A stretch of 64,000 nucleotides of DNA, taken from contig CAVWQC010000002.1 of assembly GCA_963757065.1 (NCBI GenBank), positions 124,001 to 188,000 on the forward strand, given 5' to 3'. A model generated the notes under the pieces. It was not told where the DNA came from. It was given only the letters and a program-made list of their open reading frames with translations, and ran no database searches. A program made the position numbers and the translations under genes. Below, piece by piece: positions 10,062-18,834 of the stretch. The stretch's first letter is position 1; the number at the start of each line of letters is the position of its first letter. Source of the stretch: PNON01 sp963757065 (GTDB taxonomy: Bacteria > Chloroflexota > Anaerolineae > Anaerolineales > Anaerolineaceae).

Positions 10062-10104
10062 TTACAAATGCAAGTAATGTTTCAAATTATTTCTTCTTGC
10101 AAGT
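10062..10104 (+). promoter_or_regulatory. Operator-like element, copy 2, upstream of rpiR
   Basis: 34 of 43 positions match 831-873. The core GTAATGTTTCAAATTATTTC (10074-10093) differs from the first core at two positions. Here the core is also flanked by a GCAAG...CTTGC inverted repeat. Its place directly before rpiR suggests autoregulation, which is common for RpiR-family regulators. Confidence 0.55.
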
Positions 10105-10133
10105 AAAATAATATTTAGACAAAAGGTGTTCTT

Positions 10134-11018
10134 ATGACAAGCACATCCCCCCAACAGATTATCGATGTTAGTCAAGTCATTGGTGAGCATTTTTCTAAGT
10201 TGACAAAAAGCGAGAAAAGAATTGCAAATTACTTCAATAAGTATCAGGATGAAGCTGCATTTCTTGCGGCTGGAGAAATTGCACACCGGCTAAACCTAAG
10301 CGAAGCAACCCTGGTGAGATTTGCCAGGTCACTGGGTTTTGATAGTTACCCTGCAATGAGATCAGTTTTACAGGATAACTTTCGCCATCGTGTCACTCAT
10401 TCAAACAGGCTGCGCAGCAGGTTAACAGAATTACGTGAATCCGGTGGTATTTTTGAACGCTTGGTCACTTCGGAAATTGATTATTTAACTGAGGCACTCC
10501 AGTCTGTAGACCGGAATGCTTTGGACGCTGCCGTTGAACTTCTACGCACCCGGTCCAGGGTTTTTGTTTTTGGTATTGGCCCATCCATATCACTGGTGGA
10601 CTTGTTGGAAATCAGGCTTACCCGCTCTGCCAAGCATGTCATTGCCTTGAAAACCTCTGGCCGTGAAGTGCTTGAACCATTGCTCTTAATGAATAAAGAT
10701 GATCTTTTGATTGTTATAGGTTTCTATAACATGACCCCCAACCTGCAAATGGCTTTGGAACATGCAAATAAAAACAAAACTCCTGTTATTTTAGTCACTG
10801 ACACCCTTGGACCGCTAATCAAGGATAAGGTCGATGTGATATTGGCTGCACGGCGTGGGCCTGTGTCGGCATATCACTCTCTTACTGTACCCATGACCAT
10901 CATCAATACGTTATTGTTGATGTTAAGTCAGGTTGATGAAGCTCATGTCATGCCCAACCTCGATTTATTAGATGAATACCGTCAGCGCCAAATTGAATTA
11001 TTAATGAACCCAGACTGA
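10134..11018 (+). CDS. RpiR/MurR-family transcriptional regulator with SIS domain
   Basis: 294 residues. The N-terminal 80 residues form the RpiR helix-turn-helix (LTKSEKRIANYF, AAGEIAHRLNLSEATLVRFARSLGFDSYPAM). Residues about 125-265 form a SIS sugar-isomerase domain (RVFVFGIGPSISLVD, LLIVIGFYN, VILVTDTLGPL), which in this family senses a phosphorylated sugar or sugar acid. AAAGGTG lies upstream of the start. The gene sits directly before the ABC importer and carries its own copy of the shared operator-like element, so it probably controls itself, the importer and the operon starting at 922. Activator or repressor cannot be decided. The SIS ligand is likely the imported phosphate ester or a derivative. 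Confidence 0.85.
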   Translation: MTSTSPQQIIDVSQVIGEHFSKLTKSEKRIANYFNKYQDEAAFLAAGEIAHRLNLSEATLVRFARSLGFDSYPAMRSVLQDNFRHRVTHSNRLRSRLTELRESGGIFERLVTSEIDYLTEALQSVDRNALDAAVELLRTRSRVFVFGIGPSISLVDLLEIRLTRSAKHVIALKTSGREVLEPLLLMNKDDLLIVIGFYNMTPNLQMALEHANKNKTPVILVTDTLGPLIKDKVDVILAARRGPVSAYHSLTVPMTIINTLLLMLSQVDEAHVMPNLDLLDEYRQRQIELLMNPD

Positions 11019-11064
11019 ATATCCAAGAATAAGAATATTATCCAATTCAAACCTGGAGAAAACA

Positions 11065-12900
11065 ATGTCAAATGTAGCATTTGTTCCATCATCATCACAG
11101 AAATATATGGCTCGGTTTAGAAGGTTTATACATTGGCTGAGCAGTCCACATGTGGTTTTATCCTTGATCATGTTGCTCATAATGTTTTACATGGTCATCA
11201 TCCCATTATATCGGTTGGTATTAACTACAATTACCTGGCAACCACAAGATATCTCTCGTGTTCCTGAAGCGGTAGTGGGAGACTTTACACTCTTCCACTG
11301 GATCAGGATGATGACAGGTGTTTTGGGTAGAATTTATACGTTAACCCCATTGACGCATTCGATGACGATTGCCTTGGGATCAACCGCCCTCGCCTTTTTA
11401 ATCGGTGGAGCATTAGCCTGGTTGGTTGTCCGCACAGATATGCCAGGAAGAAAGATAGTGAACGCACTGGCAGTTCTCCCCTACATTATGCCGAGTTGGA
11501 CCATCGCTCAAGCCTGGCTCGTTTTATTCAAAACCAGGCTATCAGGAGGAACTCCAGGATTATTTGAGACCCTGGTGGGACAAGCCCCTCCGGATTGGTT
11601 TTCTTATGGTCCTGTACCAATTATCATCTGTAGTGCATTGCATTATTACACTTTCTTTTTCCTTTTTGTTTCAGCGGCATTAATGTCGATCGATTCCAAC
11701 CTTGAAGAAGCCGGCGAATTAATGGGTGCTAGTCGCTGGCGCATCCTGCGCAAGATCACCTTCCCGCTTGTTCTCCCTGCGCTGCTTTCAGGCTTTATTA
11801 TGACATTCTCCAAGGTGATGGGAACTTTTGGTGGACCGAATATTTTGGGTTCACCGACCAGGTATTATGTGGTTGCTACAATGCTAAGGGGAAGCATTGC
11901 TGCAGGTGATAAAGCTGATGCTTTTGTGCTTGGTATTGTACTAATCTTATTCGCCATGGTCACAATTTCTTTCAACCAGAGATTGGTAGGAACCCGTAAA
12001 AGTTATGAGACAATTGGCGGACGTGGTTTTGTTGCCCAGGTAAGCAAATTGAGAAGCATGAAAAAAGTCTTTTTTGCAGGTGTTATCGTTTTTCAAATCC
12101 TGGTACTCGTGCTTCCGGTGGGTCTGCTTCTCCTTTCTTCGGTAATGTTACGCTCGGGTGATTACAGTATTGCCAATCTCACATTGCAGCACTGGATAGG
12201 TGACGCAAATACGATTTATAACAGTGGAGAGCCCGGTGTCCTGCGAAACCCGAAGATCTATGCAGCAGCCTGGAATACAATAAAATTAGCTCTATATACC
12301 GCCTTTTTCACAGCCTTTCTGGGTATTATTCTCGGTTATGCCATTGTAAAAGGCCGTGGCACCCGCTTATCCAAGCTTGTTGAGCAATTGGCTTATATCC
12401 CATATGTTATTCCGGGAATTGCCTTCGGCGCAGTGTATATTGCCATGTTTGCCCGTAAACTCGGGCCGCTGCCTGCTCTTTATGGAACATTTGCATTACT
12501 TGTAATTGTATCTGTATCTAAACACTTACCTTATTCATCCAGGTCGGGAGTCTCTGCGATGATGGCGGTCGGCAGGGAACTCGAGGAGGCAGCAGCTGTT
12601 GCTGGTGCGAATGCCTGGCAGCGTTTCAGGAGCATCATCTTTCCACTGACGAGCAGTGGCTTCGTTTCCGGGTTTCTTCTGACGTTTATCACCACCATGC
12701 GTGAATTGTCTTTGATCATACTGCTGGTCACACCTGCAACACAACTTTTAGCCGCACAGACTATGTTTTATATCGAAAACGGAGATGAACAAATGGCAAA
12801 TATTGTCATTCTAATTCTCATCACTATCACATTGATCGGTAACTTTACTATTGGGCGGTTCAGTAAGGGCGGTAGTCTTAAAAAAGGTTTAGGAATGTAA
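11065..12900 (+). CDS. ABC transporter permease, fused double unit (Fbp/Afu/AEP type)
   Basis: 611 residues made of two homologous permease halves, about 12 membrane segments in all. Each half has its EAA coupling loop: EEAGELMGASRWRILRKITF (about 212-231) and EEAAAVAGANAWQRFRSIIF (about 506-525). Fused permeases of this form belong to the ferric iron / 2-aminoethylphosphonate / hexose-phosphate (AfuB-like) importers. The ATPase follows after 12 bp and the binding protein after that. A ribosome site GGAG lies before ATG 11065. Given the neighbours I favour a phosphorylated organic substrate over iron; AfuABC was shown to carry hexose phosphates despite ferric annotation. The frame is uninterrupted. 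Confidence 0.85.
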   Translation: MSNVAFVPSSSQKYMARFRRFIHWLSSPHVVLSLIMLLIMFYMVIIPLYRLVLTTITWQPQDISRVPEAVVGDFTLFHWIRMMTGVLGRIYTLTPLTHSMTIALGSTALAFLIGGALAWLVVRTDMPGRKIVNALAVLPYIMPSWTIAQAWLVLFKTRLSGGTPGLFETLVGQAPPDWFSYGPVPIIICSALHYYTFFFLFVSAALMSIDSNLEEAGELMGASRWRILRKITFPLVLPALLSGFIMTFSKVMGTFGGPNILGSPTRYYVVATMLRGSIAAGDKADAFVLGIVLILFAMVTISFNQRLVGTRKSYETIGGRGFVAQVSKLRSMKKVFFAGVIVFQILVLVLPVGLLLLSSVMLRSGDYSIANLTLQHWIGDANTIYNSGEPGVLRNPKIYAAAWNTIKLALYTAFFTAFLGIILGYAIVKGRGTRLSKLVEQLAYIPYVIPGIAFGAVYIAMFARKLGPLPALYGTFALLVIVSVSKHLPYSSRSGVSAMMAVGRELEEAAAVAGANAWQRFRSIIFPLTSSGFVSGFLLTFITTMRELSLIILLVTPATQLLAAQTMFYIENGDEQMANIVILILITITLIGNFTIGRFSKGGSLKKGLGM

Positions 12901-12912
12901 AGAGAGGATATC

Positions 12913-13995
12913 ATGACAACAACAATCAGAATCAACAACCTAACGAAAAAATATGGAAAAGTAACAGCGGTCAAGGGAGTTAGCTTGACTGTAGAACCGG
13001 GAGCATTCCTAACCCTGCTTGGTCCTTCTGGTTGCGGCAAGACTACATTACTGCGCTGTGTGGCTGGCCTCGAAGAACCGGATGGTGGTGAGATCTATAT
13101 TGGTAACAAACTGGTTTTTTCCTACGACAAAGGCATATCTCTTCCCCCGGGTCAGCGCGAATTGGGACTGGTCTTTCAGAGTTACGCATTATGGCCTCAC
13201 ATGAAGGTGGATAAGAATATTACCTTTGCTCTGGAGCTCCAAAAAATGCCAAAAGACGAAATGGCGAAACGGGTAAAAGAATCACTCGCTGAAGTTCAGA
13301 TGGAAGGCTATGAAGACCGTTATCCACGGGAAATGAGCGGCGGACAACAGCAGCGTATTGCTTTAGCCCGTATGTTGGCTTATCGTCCCAAGGTTTTCCT
13401 GATGGATGAGCCCCTCTCCAACCTGGATGCACGCTTGCGTATGGACATGCGGACGGAACTTAAACGCCTGCACCATATCTCTGGCGCTACAACCATGTAT
13501 GTGACCCATGACCAGGTGGAAGCCCTGACCATGTCCACTACGATTGCTGTAATGAAGGAAGGTGTGATACAGCAGATGGATACTCCGGATAAGATCTATC
13601 ACTATCCAGCCAACCTTTTTGTGGCAGACTTTATCGGCAATCCGAAAGTCAACTTGATACCAGGTCGTGTTGCTGGAAAAAATATCGTTGATCTCGGAAA
13701 ATTTTCCATTCCTGTCAATACATTCGGAAAGACCGGAGATGTTGTGGTTGGTTTCCGTCCCGAAGATATTAAGATCTCTACAAAAAAGACAGATGGCGCA
13801 ATTGAATTTCTTGCCTATTCCGTCTTGCCGGCAGGAGCAGATACAACCCTTATCGTCCGCAATGATGAATTGGAGTTAACCATAAAAGAGATTGGAATCA
13901 GCAAGATAAAAATGGATGAAAAAATATGGCTGAATTTCGACCCGGATACTCTCAATCTCTATGATAAAGAATCTGGAAATTTGGTATCTGCTTAG
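12913..13995 (+). CDS. ABC transporter ATP-binding protein (PotA/FbpC/AfuC-like)
   Basis: 360 residues. Walker A GPSGCGKTT (about 36-44), Q-loop VFQSYALWPH, signature MSGGQQQRIALARM, Walker B VFLMDEPLSNLD and switch YVTHDQVEA are all present. The C-terminal 120 residues form a TOBE-type regulatory domain with VVGFRPEDIKI. It energises the fused permease 12 bp upstream. The GAGAGGA ribosome site is good. The family covers spermidine, iron, sulfate, phosphonate and sugar-phosphate importers, so the ATPase alone does not define the cargo. Confidence 0.9.
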   Translation: MTTTIRINNLTKKYGKVTAVKGVSLTVEPGAFLTLLGPSGCGKTTLLRCVAGLEEPDGGEIYIGNKLVFSYDKGISLPPGQRELGLVFQSYALWPHMKVDKNITFALELQKMPKDEMAKRVKESLAEVQMEGYEDRYPREMSGGQQQRIALARMLAYRPKVFLMDEPLSNLDARLRMDMRTELKRLHHISGATTMYVTHDQVEALTMSTTIAVMKEGVIQQMDTPDKIYHYPANLFVADFIGNPKVNLIPGRVAGKNIVDLGKFSIPVNTFGKTGDVVVGFRPEDIKISTKKTDGAIEFLAYSVLPAGADTTLIVRNDELELTIKEIGISKIKMDEKIWLNFDPDTLNLYDKESGNLVSA

Positions 13996-14013
13996 GTTTC
14001 ATCAGCTAAATCA

Positions 14014-14091
14014 TTCTGAAATATATCGTTCAGAAACGTGAAACTTGAACATTGAATTCACTTTCGAAATCATCTAGAGCGAATTCGAAAG
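14014..14091 (+). promoter_or_regulatory. Two hairpins in the ATPase to binding-protein spacer
   Basis: TTCTGAA (14014-14020) pairs with TTCAGAA (14029-14035) across an 8-base loop. CTTTCGAA (14061-14068) pairs perfectly with TTCGAAAG (14084-14091) across 15 bases; the second arm runs into an AAAGGAGG Shine-Dalgarno-like stretch with no start codon close behind. The 163-bp spacer is long for this operon. Such hairpins often protect a binding-protein message from decay or adjust its level. Function is inferred only. Confidence 0.4.
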
Positions 14092-14158
14092 GAGGTTGTA
14101 AAAAGCGAATATCTGGTTTTGGTCATTCAAATCTCATTAGATCAATTTGGAGGATTAA

Positions 14159-15478
14159 ATGAAGTCACTTGTTAAGATATTAACTTTCATAATGTTGATC
14201 AGCATGCTGTCTGCATGTGCAGCGCCTGCTGCACCCGTCGCACCTGCTGCCCCGGCTGAACCTGCTGCTCCTGCTGCTCCTGCTGCACCTGCTGCACCTG
14301 CTGCTCCTGCAGCTCCCGCCGCCCCGGCCGAACCTGTTCTCACTGAAAATCAACAATGGGCCAAAGATAATGGCGTTGGACCATACCAACCAGAGACACT
14401 GGATTGGGCAGCGATAGAAGAAGCTGCAAAGAAGGAAGGAAAAGTTGTTGTTTATGCAAATTCTTCCAAGATCGGTAAACTACAGGAAGCTTGGGAAGCT
14501 TTATATCCAGACATAGAATGGGGCGGTACCGAAGCTGATGGTATTGACACCAAGATGTCCGCTGAACAGGAAGCTGGAAATGTTGTCGGTGATGTCTGGT
14601 TTAACAGCGATGGACACATCCTTTTTGGTAGATTTGTCCCCAATGAGTGGCTCTGGTCATTTGTTCCCGATGGTGTGGTCATTCCTGAAGTTACTCCAGA
14701 GCGACCGTTTGCAATTGCCCGCCATGGTACTGATCTATTTGGATACAACCAGGAAGCTCATCCAGATGGCTGCCCGGTTACTAATATTTGGCAGCTTACC
14801 GAACCCGAGTGGCAGGGTAAACTCTTCATGGAAGATCCTCTTTCTGATGTAAGCATGATGGCAAAATTGGCTACATTCGTGCAGAATGCAGACAAAATGG
14901 CAGAAGCTTATCAAGAACTATACGGAAAAGATTGGTCCACTGATGAATATGCTGGTACTGACGCATTCGGTATGACTACCGATGACGCAGGTTATCTCTG
15001 GCTGAAAAAACTTGCTTACAACAAACCTAGCATTCAACCTGGTGGTGATGAAGTAGATGGTGCCTATGCAACTATCGGCATGGATCTGACCACAGAACCC
15101 GGAATGGGTATATCTGGTTATTCCAGCTATCAGACGACCATGGAAGGCGAATTAGCTATGGCTCCCTGCTTTGGGATGAAACCCGCAACTGGTATTTTTA
15201 AGACCAGTTACCTGGCTATCGCCAATAAAGCTGCCCACCCCAACGCTGCGAAATTATTTATCAAATTCGCCCTCACTCAGGAAGGTTTCGATCCCTGGAA
15301 TGAAATCGGTAACTATTCAGCAGTCGAAGGTATCGAAGCAGCTGAAGGCACCTTACCTTACGAAGAACTGAAAGCTCAAGTTTTTGAGATGGATCCAGTT
15401 TTTGATTGGAACAATGTCAGTAAAGTGCGTGATTTCTGGGCTGTTAGCCTGCTATCTGCACCTGCACCAGAAGATTAA
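14159..15478 (+). CDS. ABC substrate-binding lipoprotein (iron/AEP/hexose-phosphate family)
   Basis: 439 residues. A signal peptide ends in the lipobox LSAC, giving a lipid-anchored Cys at residue 20. A low-complexity Ala-Pro linker of about 39 residues follows. The mature domain begins near DWAAIEEAAKKEGKVVVYA, the usual opening of Fbp/Afu-type type II periplasmic-binding proteins, and contains DVWFNSDGH, AIARHGTDLFGYNQE, KTSYLAIANKAAHPNAAKLF and FDPWNEIGNYS. It delivers cargo to the fused permease upstream. GGAGG stands 6 bases before ATG 14159. I cannot see the paired tyrosines of classical ferric-binding proteins in a convincing place, which fits an organic phosphate ligand; this is a weak argument without a structure. 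Confidence 0.85.
   Translation: MKSLVKILTFIMLISMLSACAAPAAPVAPAAPAEPAAPAAPAAPAAPAAPAAPAAPAEPVLTENQQWAKDNGVGPYQPETLDWAAIEEAAKKEGKVVVYANSSKIGKLQEAWEALYPDIEWGGTEADGIDTKMSAEQEAGNVVGDVWFNSDGHILFGRFVPNEWLWSFVPDGVVIPEVTPERPFAIARHGTDLFGYNQEAHPDGCPVTNIWQLTEPEWQGKLFMEDPLSDVSMMAKLATFVQNADKMAEAYQELYGKDWSTDEYAGTDAFGMTTDDAGYLWLKKLAYNKPSIQPGGDEVDGAYATIGMDLTTEPGMGISGYSSYQTTMEGELAMAPCFGMKPATGIFKTSYLAIANKAAHPNAAKLFIKFALTQEGFDPWNEIGNYSAVEGIEAAEGTLPYEELKAQVFEMDPVFDWNNVSKVRDFWAVSLLSAPAPED
14219..14335 (+). repeat. Ala-Ala-Pro codon tract in the lipoprotein linker
   Basis: An approximately 117-bp run of GCT/GCA/CCT codons encodes repeated AAP triplets with occasional Val or Glu. The repeated 9-base unit (GCTCCTGCT-like) is a candidate for slippage-driven length change in whole codons. 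It is far richer in GC than its surroundings. It also creates long spurious frames on both strands. Confidence 0.7.
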
Positions 15479-15506
15479 CAATAATAATAGCTGTAATTTT
15501 ATAAGT

Positions 15507-15546
15507 TTCTTTGGACACGGAATATAACCGGTCCGTGTCCAAAGAA
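15507..15546 (+). terminator. Terminator-like hairpin after the ABC operon
   Basis: A perfect 15-bp stem (TTCTTTGGACACGGA, 15507-15521, with its complement at 15532-15546) and a 10-base loop, 29 bp after the binding-protein stop. There is no long T run after it, so it could be a 3' stabilising stem or a weak intrinsic terminator. Confidence 0.6.
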
Positions 15547-15662
15547 TTCGTTCATATTTGCACTATTCTCGTGTACGAAAATATTTGGTGATATATCAAA
15601 CCCTTGGAAATAATCATCTGAGGGTGAAATTGGAGTATTTTAATGATGCAGGGTCGACGGGT

Positions 15663-17108
15663 ATGACTATAAAAGCGGTATTCTTTGATATGGGTGGGAC
15701 CATAGAAACATTCCGGTTTGATCGGGAAATGAGGTATAAAGCCACACCTGCTCTTAATAATTTATTGATTTCCAAAAATATCGATCTCCTCCTTACTGAA
15801 AATGATTTATTTGAACTTATCACTTCAGGTCTGGATCGATATCATAAATGGGCTATCGACTCTCTGATTGAGTTACCTTCAAACCGTGTTTGGAAAGAAT
15901 ATATTCTGTTTGATTATCCCCAGTTCTTCCCGATTTTAGATCAAACCAGCGAAGAATTGACTTACTGGATCGAGACAAATTACTACGAACGCGCACTCAG
16001 ACCTGAAATACCAGCGGTTCTTGACAAATTACAAAAAATGGGGCTAATGATTGGACTCATTAGTAACGTTTGCAGCCTCAGCCAGGTACCAGAAAATCTT
16101 AGAAAATATGGAATTATTCAATATTTTAATACTATAGTGACATCGTCAGGATATGGTAGAAGAAAACCTGATCCTTCCATTTTCCACCAGGCAGCATTCC
16201 TTGCCAAAATTCCAACTTCACACTGTGCTTACGTGGGTGATCGAATTGCACGCGATATTATAGGTTCCCATAAAGCCGGTTTTCGCCTTGCGATACAAAT
16301 AATTCATGATTTCGATCATGGTGAAATAGACGAAGGAGCGCAACCGGATGCTGTGATCCATTCCATGGATGAATTAATTAATATTATTCAGGTCGAAAAT
16401 CTTCAAAAAACGAGCTCTCCGCCAGACAACCATCCTATCAAAGCTTTCCTCTTTGATGCAGGAGATATTCTTTACCACCGTCCGAAAAGGGGACATCATC
16501 TTCGTATATTCCTGAATGAAATTGGTATTTCTGAAATAGAAATTCCGAAGGATAAGAAAAAAGAGTTGAGAGACCTGGCTTATAAAGGATTGATCAATCA
16601 AAGCCAGCAGCGGGAAGCGATCATGCAATATTATGGTGTCACTGATCCGGACCTCGTTAAACGTGGTTGTCAGGCATTGGAAGATGACGATAATAAAGTT
16701 CAATTCTTTCCCGGAGTTCAAGAAACCTTGAAATCATTAAAACATAATGGTTATCTTCTGGGTATCATAACGGATACTGCCAACCCCATCTCGGTCAAAC
16801 TAAGTTGGTTCGAGCGTGGAGGATTTGCAAATGTATGGGATTCGATCGTTTCGTCACAAGAGATAGGCGTTGAAAAACCTGATCCTAAGATCTATCAGGC
16901 TGCACTGGACCATCTTGGTTTACAACCTTTTCAGGCAGTATTTGTGGGTCATAACCCCATTGAATTGGAGGGAGCATGCGCGATCGGAATGACGACGGTT
17001 GCTTTCAATCGGGACCCTGGTGCAAAGGCAGATCATTCGATCGTTCATTTCAAGGATTTGTTGTCTCTAAAGTTTGAAGATCGATTCCCTGAAGGTCAAA
17101 GGATATGA
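15663..17108 (+). CDS. Double HAD-domain protein
   Basis: 481 residues holding two complete HAD units. Domain 1 (about 1-240): FFDMGGT (no second Asp), GLISN, RRKPDP, AYVGDRIARD. Domain 2 (about 258-480): LFDAGDI, IITDT, VEKPDP, and VFVGHNPIE, where motif IV has GH for GD and motif I has Ile for the Thr. The second domain is therefore catalytically degenerate and may be structural or regulatory. ATG 15663 is chosen because MTIKAVFFD is where paralogues begin; a longer frame from 15558 lies partly in the terminator region and looks spurious. The stop overlaps the next HAD gene by 4 bp. Fusion of paralogous HADs beside single ones suggests repeated local duplication. Confidence 0.8.
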   Translation: MTIKAVFFDMGGTIETFRFDREMRYKATPALNNLLISKNIDLLLTENDLFELITSGLDRYHKWAIDSLIELPSNRVWKEYILFDYPQFFPILDQTSEELTYWIETNYYERALRPEIPAVLDKLQKMGLMIGLISNVCSLSQVPENLRKYGIIQYFNTIVTSSGYGRRKPDPSIFHQAAFLAKIPTSHCAYVGDRIARDIIGSHKAGFRLAIQIIHDFDHGEIDEGAQPDAVIHSMDELINIIQVENLQKTSSPPDNHPIKAFLFDAGDILYHRPKRGHHLRIFLNEIGISEIEIPKDKKKELRDLAYKGLINQSQQREAIMQYYGVTDPDLVKRGCQALEDDDNKVQFFPGVQETLKSLKHNGYLLGIITDTANPISVKLSWFERGGFANVWDSIVSSQEIGVEKPDPKIYQAALDHLGLQPFQAVFVGHNPIELEGACAIGMTTVAFNRDPGAKADHSIVHFKDLLSLKFEDRFPEGQRI

Positions 17109-17872
17109 TTGACAACCGCATTACAACAATTTTCTTCGATGTTGGCAGAACATTGCGGAAAAATGTTCCAAATCCGGCTACCCGTGATTATTGGCTTGGA
17201 AAGATTATTTCTACTACCGGCATCAGTTGGACGCCTGATGAGCTTGCCAGGCAAATTACTCTGCGGCTTGGGGGTTATAAAAAATGGGCAAGTGAATCCC
17301 TTGAAGAATTACGTGTATATGATTTTTGGCGGATCTGGCTGCTGCCTGAAGCTGCAAACAAAATCACTCACCTTAATGCCCCTGAACTGAACCGATATTC
17401 CCGCAGGGCAATAGGTGATGGAATATTATTACCTCATGCATCTGAAGTCATCCGTGAGTTATTCAAAAGGGGTTACCGACTCGGAGTGATCAGCAATACA
17501 GTCAGCTCAGAACAAACCCCGGATTTTCTAAAAGAAAACGCATTGACTGATTTCTTTGAAACCATAGTTCTTTCATGCAATTTTGGTAAGAGAAAACCGG
17601 ATCCCTCGATATTCTTTGAAGCAACCACATATATGGGCGTTGATCCAAAAAATTGTGCATATGTTGGTGACCAATACACAAAGGATATTATTGGAAGTAA
17701 AAATGCCGGGTTTTCGGAATCCATACAAATTAAACACGATAGTTCTACTCAAGAAATTTCAATAAATCCCGCAATCAAACCAGATCACACAATTAGTGAC
17801 TTGAGAGAATTGCTGGATATTTTTCCACCGTTTTATAAAGTGATTAACAATAAGCAGCCAACCAATGGATGA
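17105..17872 (+). CDS. HAD-superfamily protein, single-domain paralogue after the double-HAD gene
   Basis: 255 residues. Motif I FFDVGRT (nucleophile present, acid/base Asp absent), motif II VISNT, motif III KRKPDP, motif IV AYVGDQYTKD. Length, cap region (YKKWASESLEELRVYDFWRIWLLPE) and C-terminal LRELLDIFPP match the single-domain HADs at 922 and 1835. The C-terminal ELLDIFP motif recurs in them and marks a local subfamily. It overlaps the double-HAD gene by 4 bp and the TIM-barrel gene by 8 bp, so it is cotranscribed and translationally coupled. Confidence 0.8.
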   Translation: MIDNRITTIFFDVGRTLRKNVPNPATRDYWLGKIISTTGISWTPDELARQITLRLGGYKKWASESLEELRVYDFWRIWLLPEAANKITHLNAPELNRYSRRAIGDGILLPHASEVIRELFKRGYRLGVISNTVSSEQTPDFLKENALTDFFETIVLSCNFGKRKPDPSIFFEATTYMGVDPKNCAYVGDQYTKDIIGSKNAGFSESIQIKHDSSTQEISINPAIKPDHTISDLRELLDIFPPFYKVINNKQPTNG

Positions 17873-18800
17873 AAAGAGAGATATGTGGAATATTTCCCTT
17901 TCAACCATGTGGAGTTATGAAAGAAAAATTAGCCTTATCGAATTAAATGACATCGTGAAGCAACTGAATATTTCCGGGATCGAATTAAATCACAGCCTCA
18001 AACTGAAAGACCTTGCAGATATTAATCTGGGTGATTTACCCATCACCAGCATCCATGAACCTTGCCCTTCGGATAATTCGATGTCAAACCTGTCCAGAAA
18101 GGATTGGTTGATCTCATCCGAGGATGACGATAATCGCAGACAGGGTGTCCGGTCTGTAATGAGAAGTATTGAACTTGCTGCTAACTTAGGTGTCAAACTG
18201 CTTATTACCCATCCGGGAAATACAGGATGGGGGAATAAATTAGAAGATAAATTGCGGGTTCTTTATAATGAAGGTAAAGTTGAGACTGAAGAATATCAAG
18301 ATCTATTTCAAACCATGAAAGACACCAGGAACGTGAACCTGGCCCCTCGTCTCGACGCTGTAGAAAAGAGCCTCAAAGAGTTAATTGAATTTGCAGGGAA
18401 ATCTGGGGTTAAATTATCCCTTGAAAACCGCTATCATTATATGCATATTCCAACCATTGAGGAGATGGAAAGGTTTCTCCTCCTGGGAGATGAAAGCCAA
18501 ATTGGTTTTCAGTTTGACATCGGTCACGCCTTTACAATGGATCGATTAGGATTTATGCCATTAATGGGCTGGTTGGAGAAATTTGGATCAAGGATATCTG
18601 GCGTACACCTGCATGATGTACGTGGATTGGAAGATCACTTCTCGCCCGGTCTGGGTGATGTAGATTTCAGTTTGATATCCAAATACATTCCAAAAGACGC
18701 TGTTCGAACCCTTGAAATAAAAGGGGTCAATGATATAAATGATATCCGTAATGGTTTGGAAGTTCTGGGTAAAGCATCTTTAATTAATAAATATCAATAA
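17865..18800 (+). CDS. Sugar phosphate isomerase/epimerase-like TIM barrel (AP endonuclease 2 fold)
   Basis: 311 residues, overlapping the HAD gene by 8 bp. The xylose-isomerase-like barrel shows its metal-site residues: Glu in LSLENRYHYM (about 187), Asp/His in FDIGHA (about 218), His-x-His-Asp in VHLHDVRG (about 246), and Glu in LEIKG (about 284). Family members isomerise or epimerise keto-sugars and inositols, or act as endonuclease IV. The operon setting with HADs, a PfkB kinase and an RpiR regulator favours a sugar or cyclitol substrate. The sequence is too divergent to name a specific enzyme. Confidence 0.75.
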   Translation: MDEKRDMWNISLSTMWSYERKISLIELNDIVKQLNISGIELNHSLKLKDLADINLGDLPITSIHEPCPSDNSMSNLSRKDWLISSEDDDNRRQGVRSVMRSIELAANLGVKLLITHPGNTGWGNKLEDKLRVLYNEGKVETEEYQDLFQTMKDTRNVNLAPRLDAVEKSLKELIEFAGKSGVKLSLENRYHYMHIPTIEEMERFLLLGDESQIGFQFDIGHAFTMDRLGFMPLMGWLEKFGSRISGVHLHDVRGLEDHFSPGLGDVDFSLISKYIPKDAVRTLEIKGVNDINDIRNGLEVLGKASLINKYQ

Positions 18801-18834
18801 GTAAGAAATTTTGAAAACCTTTGGAGGCCATATT

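Noticed and set aside
14219..14335. Possible CRISPR-like or other spaced repeat
   Set aside because: The units are contiguous in-frame codons within a lipoprotein gene, with no spacers and no cas genes nearby.
14155..14417. Open frames rich in Gly/Ala, Ser/Arg or Leu/His on both strands over the lipoprotein leader
   Set aside because: They are by-products of the GCT/CCT repeat encoding the Ala-Pro linker, with no start signals of their own.
11065..15478. Ferric iron importer
   Set aside because: Family resemblance allows it, but the surrounding genes deal with phosphate and sugars and no iron regulator or siderophore gene is near.
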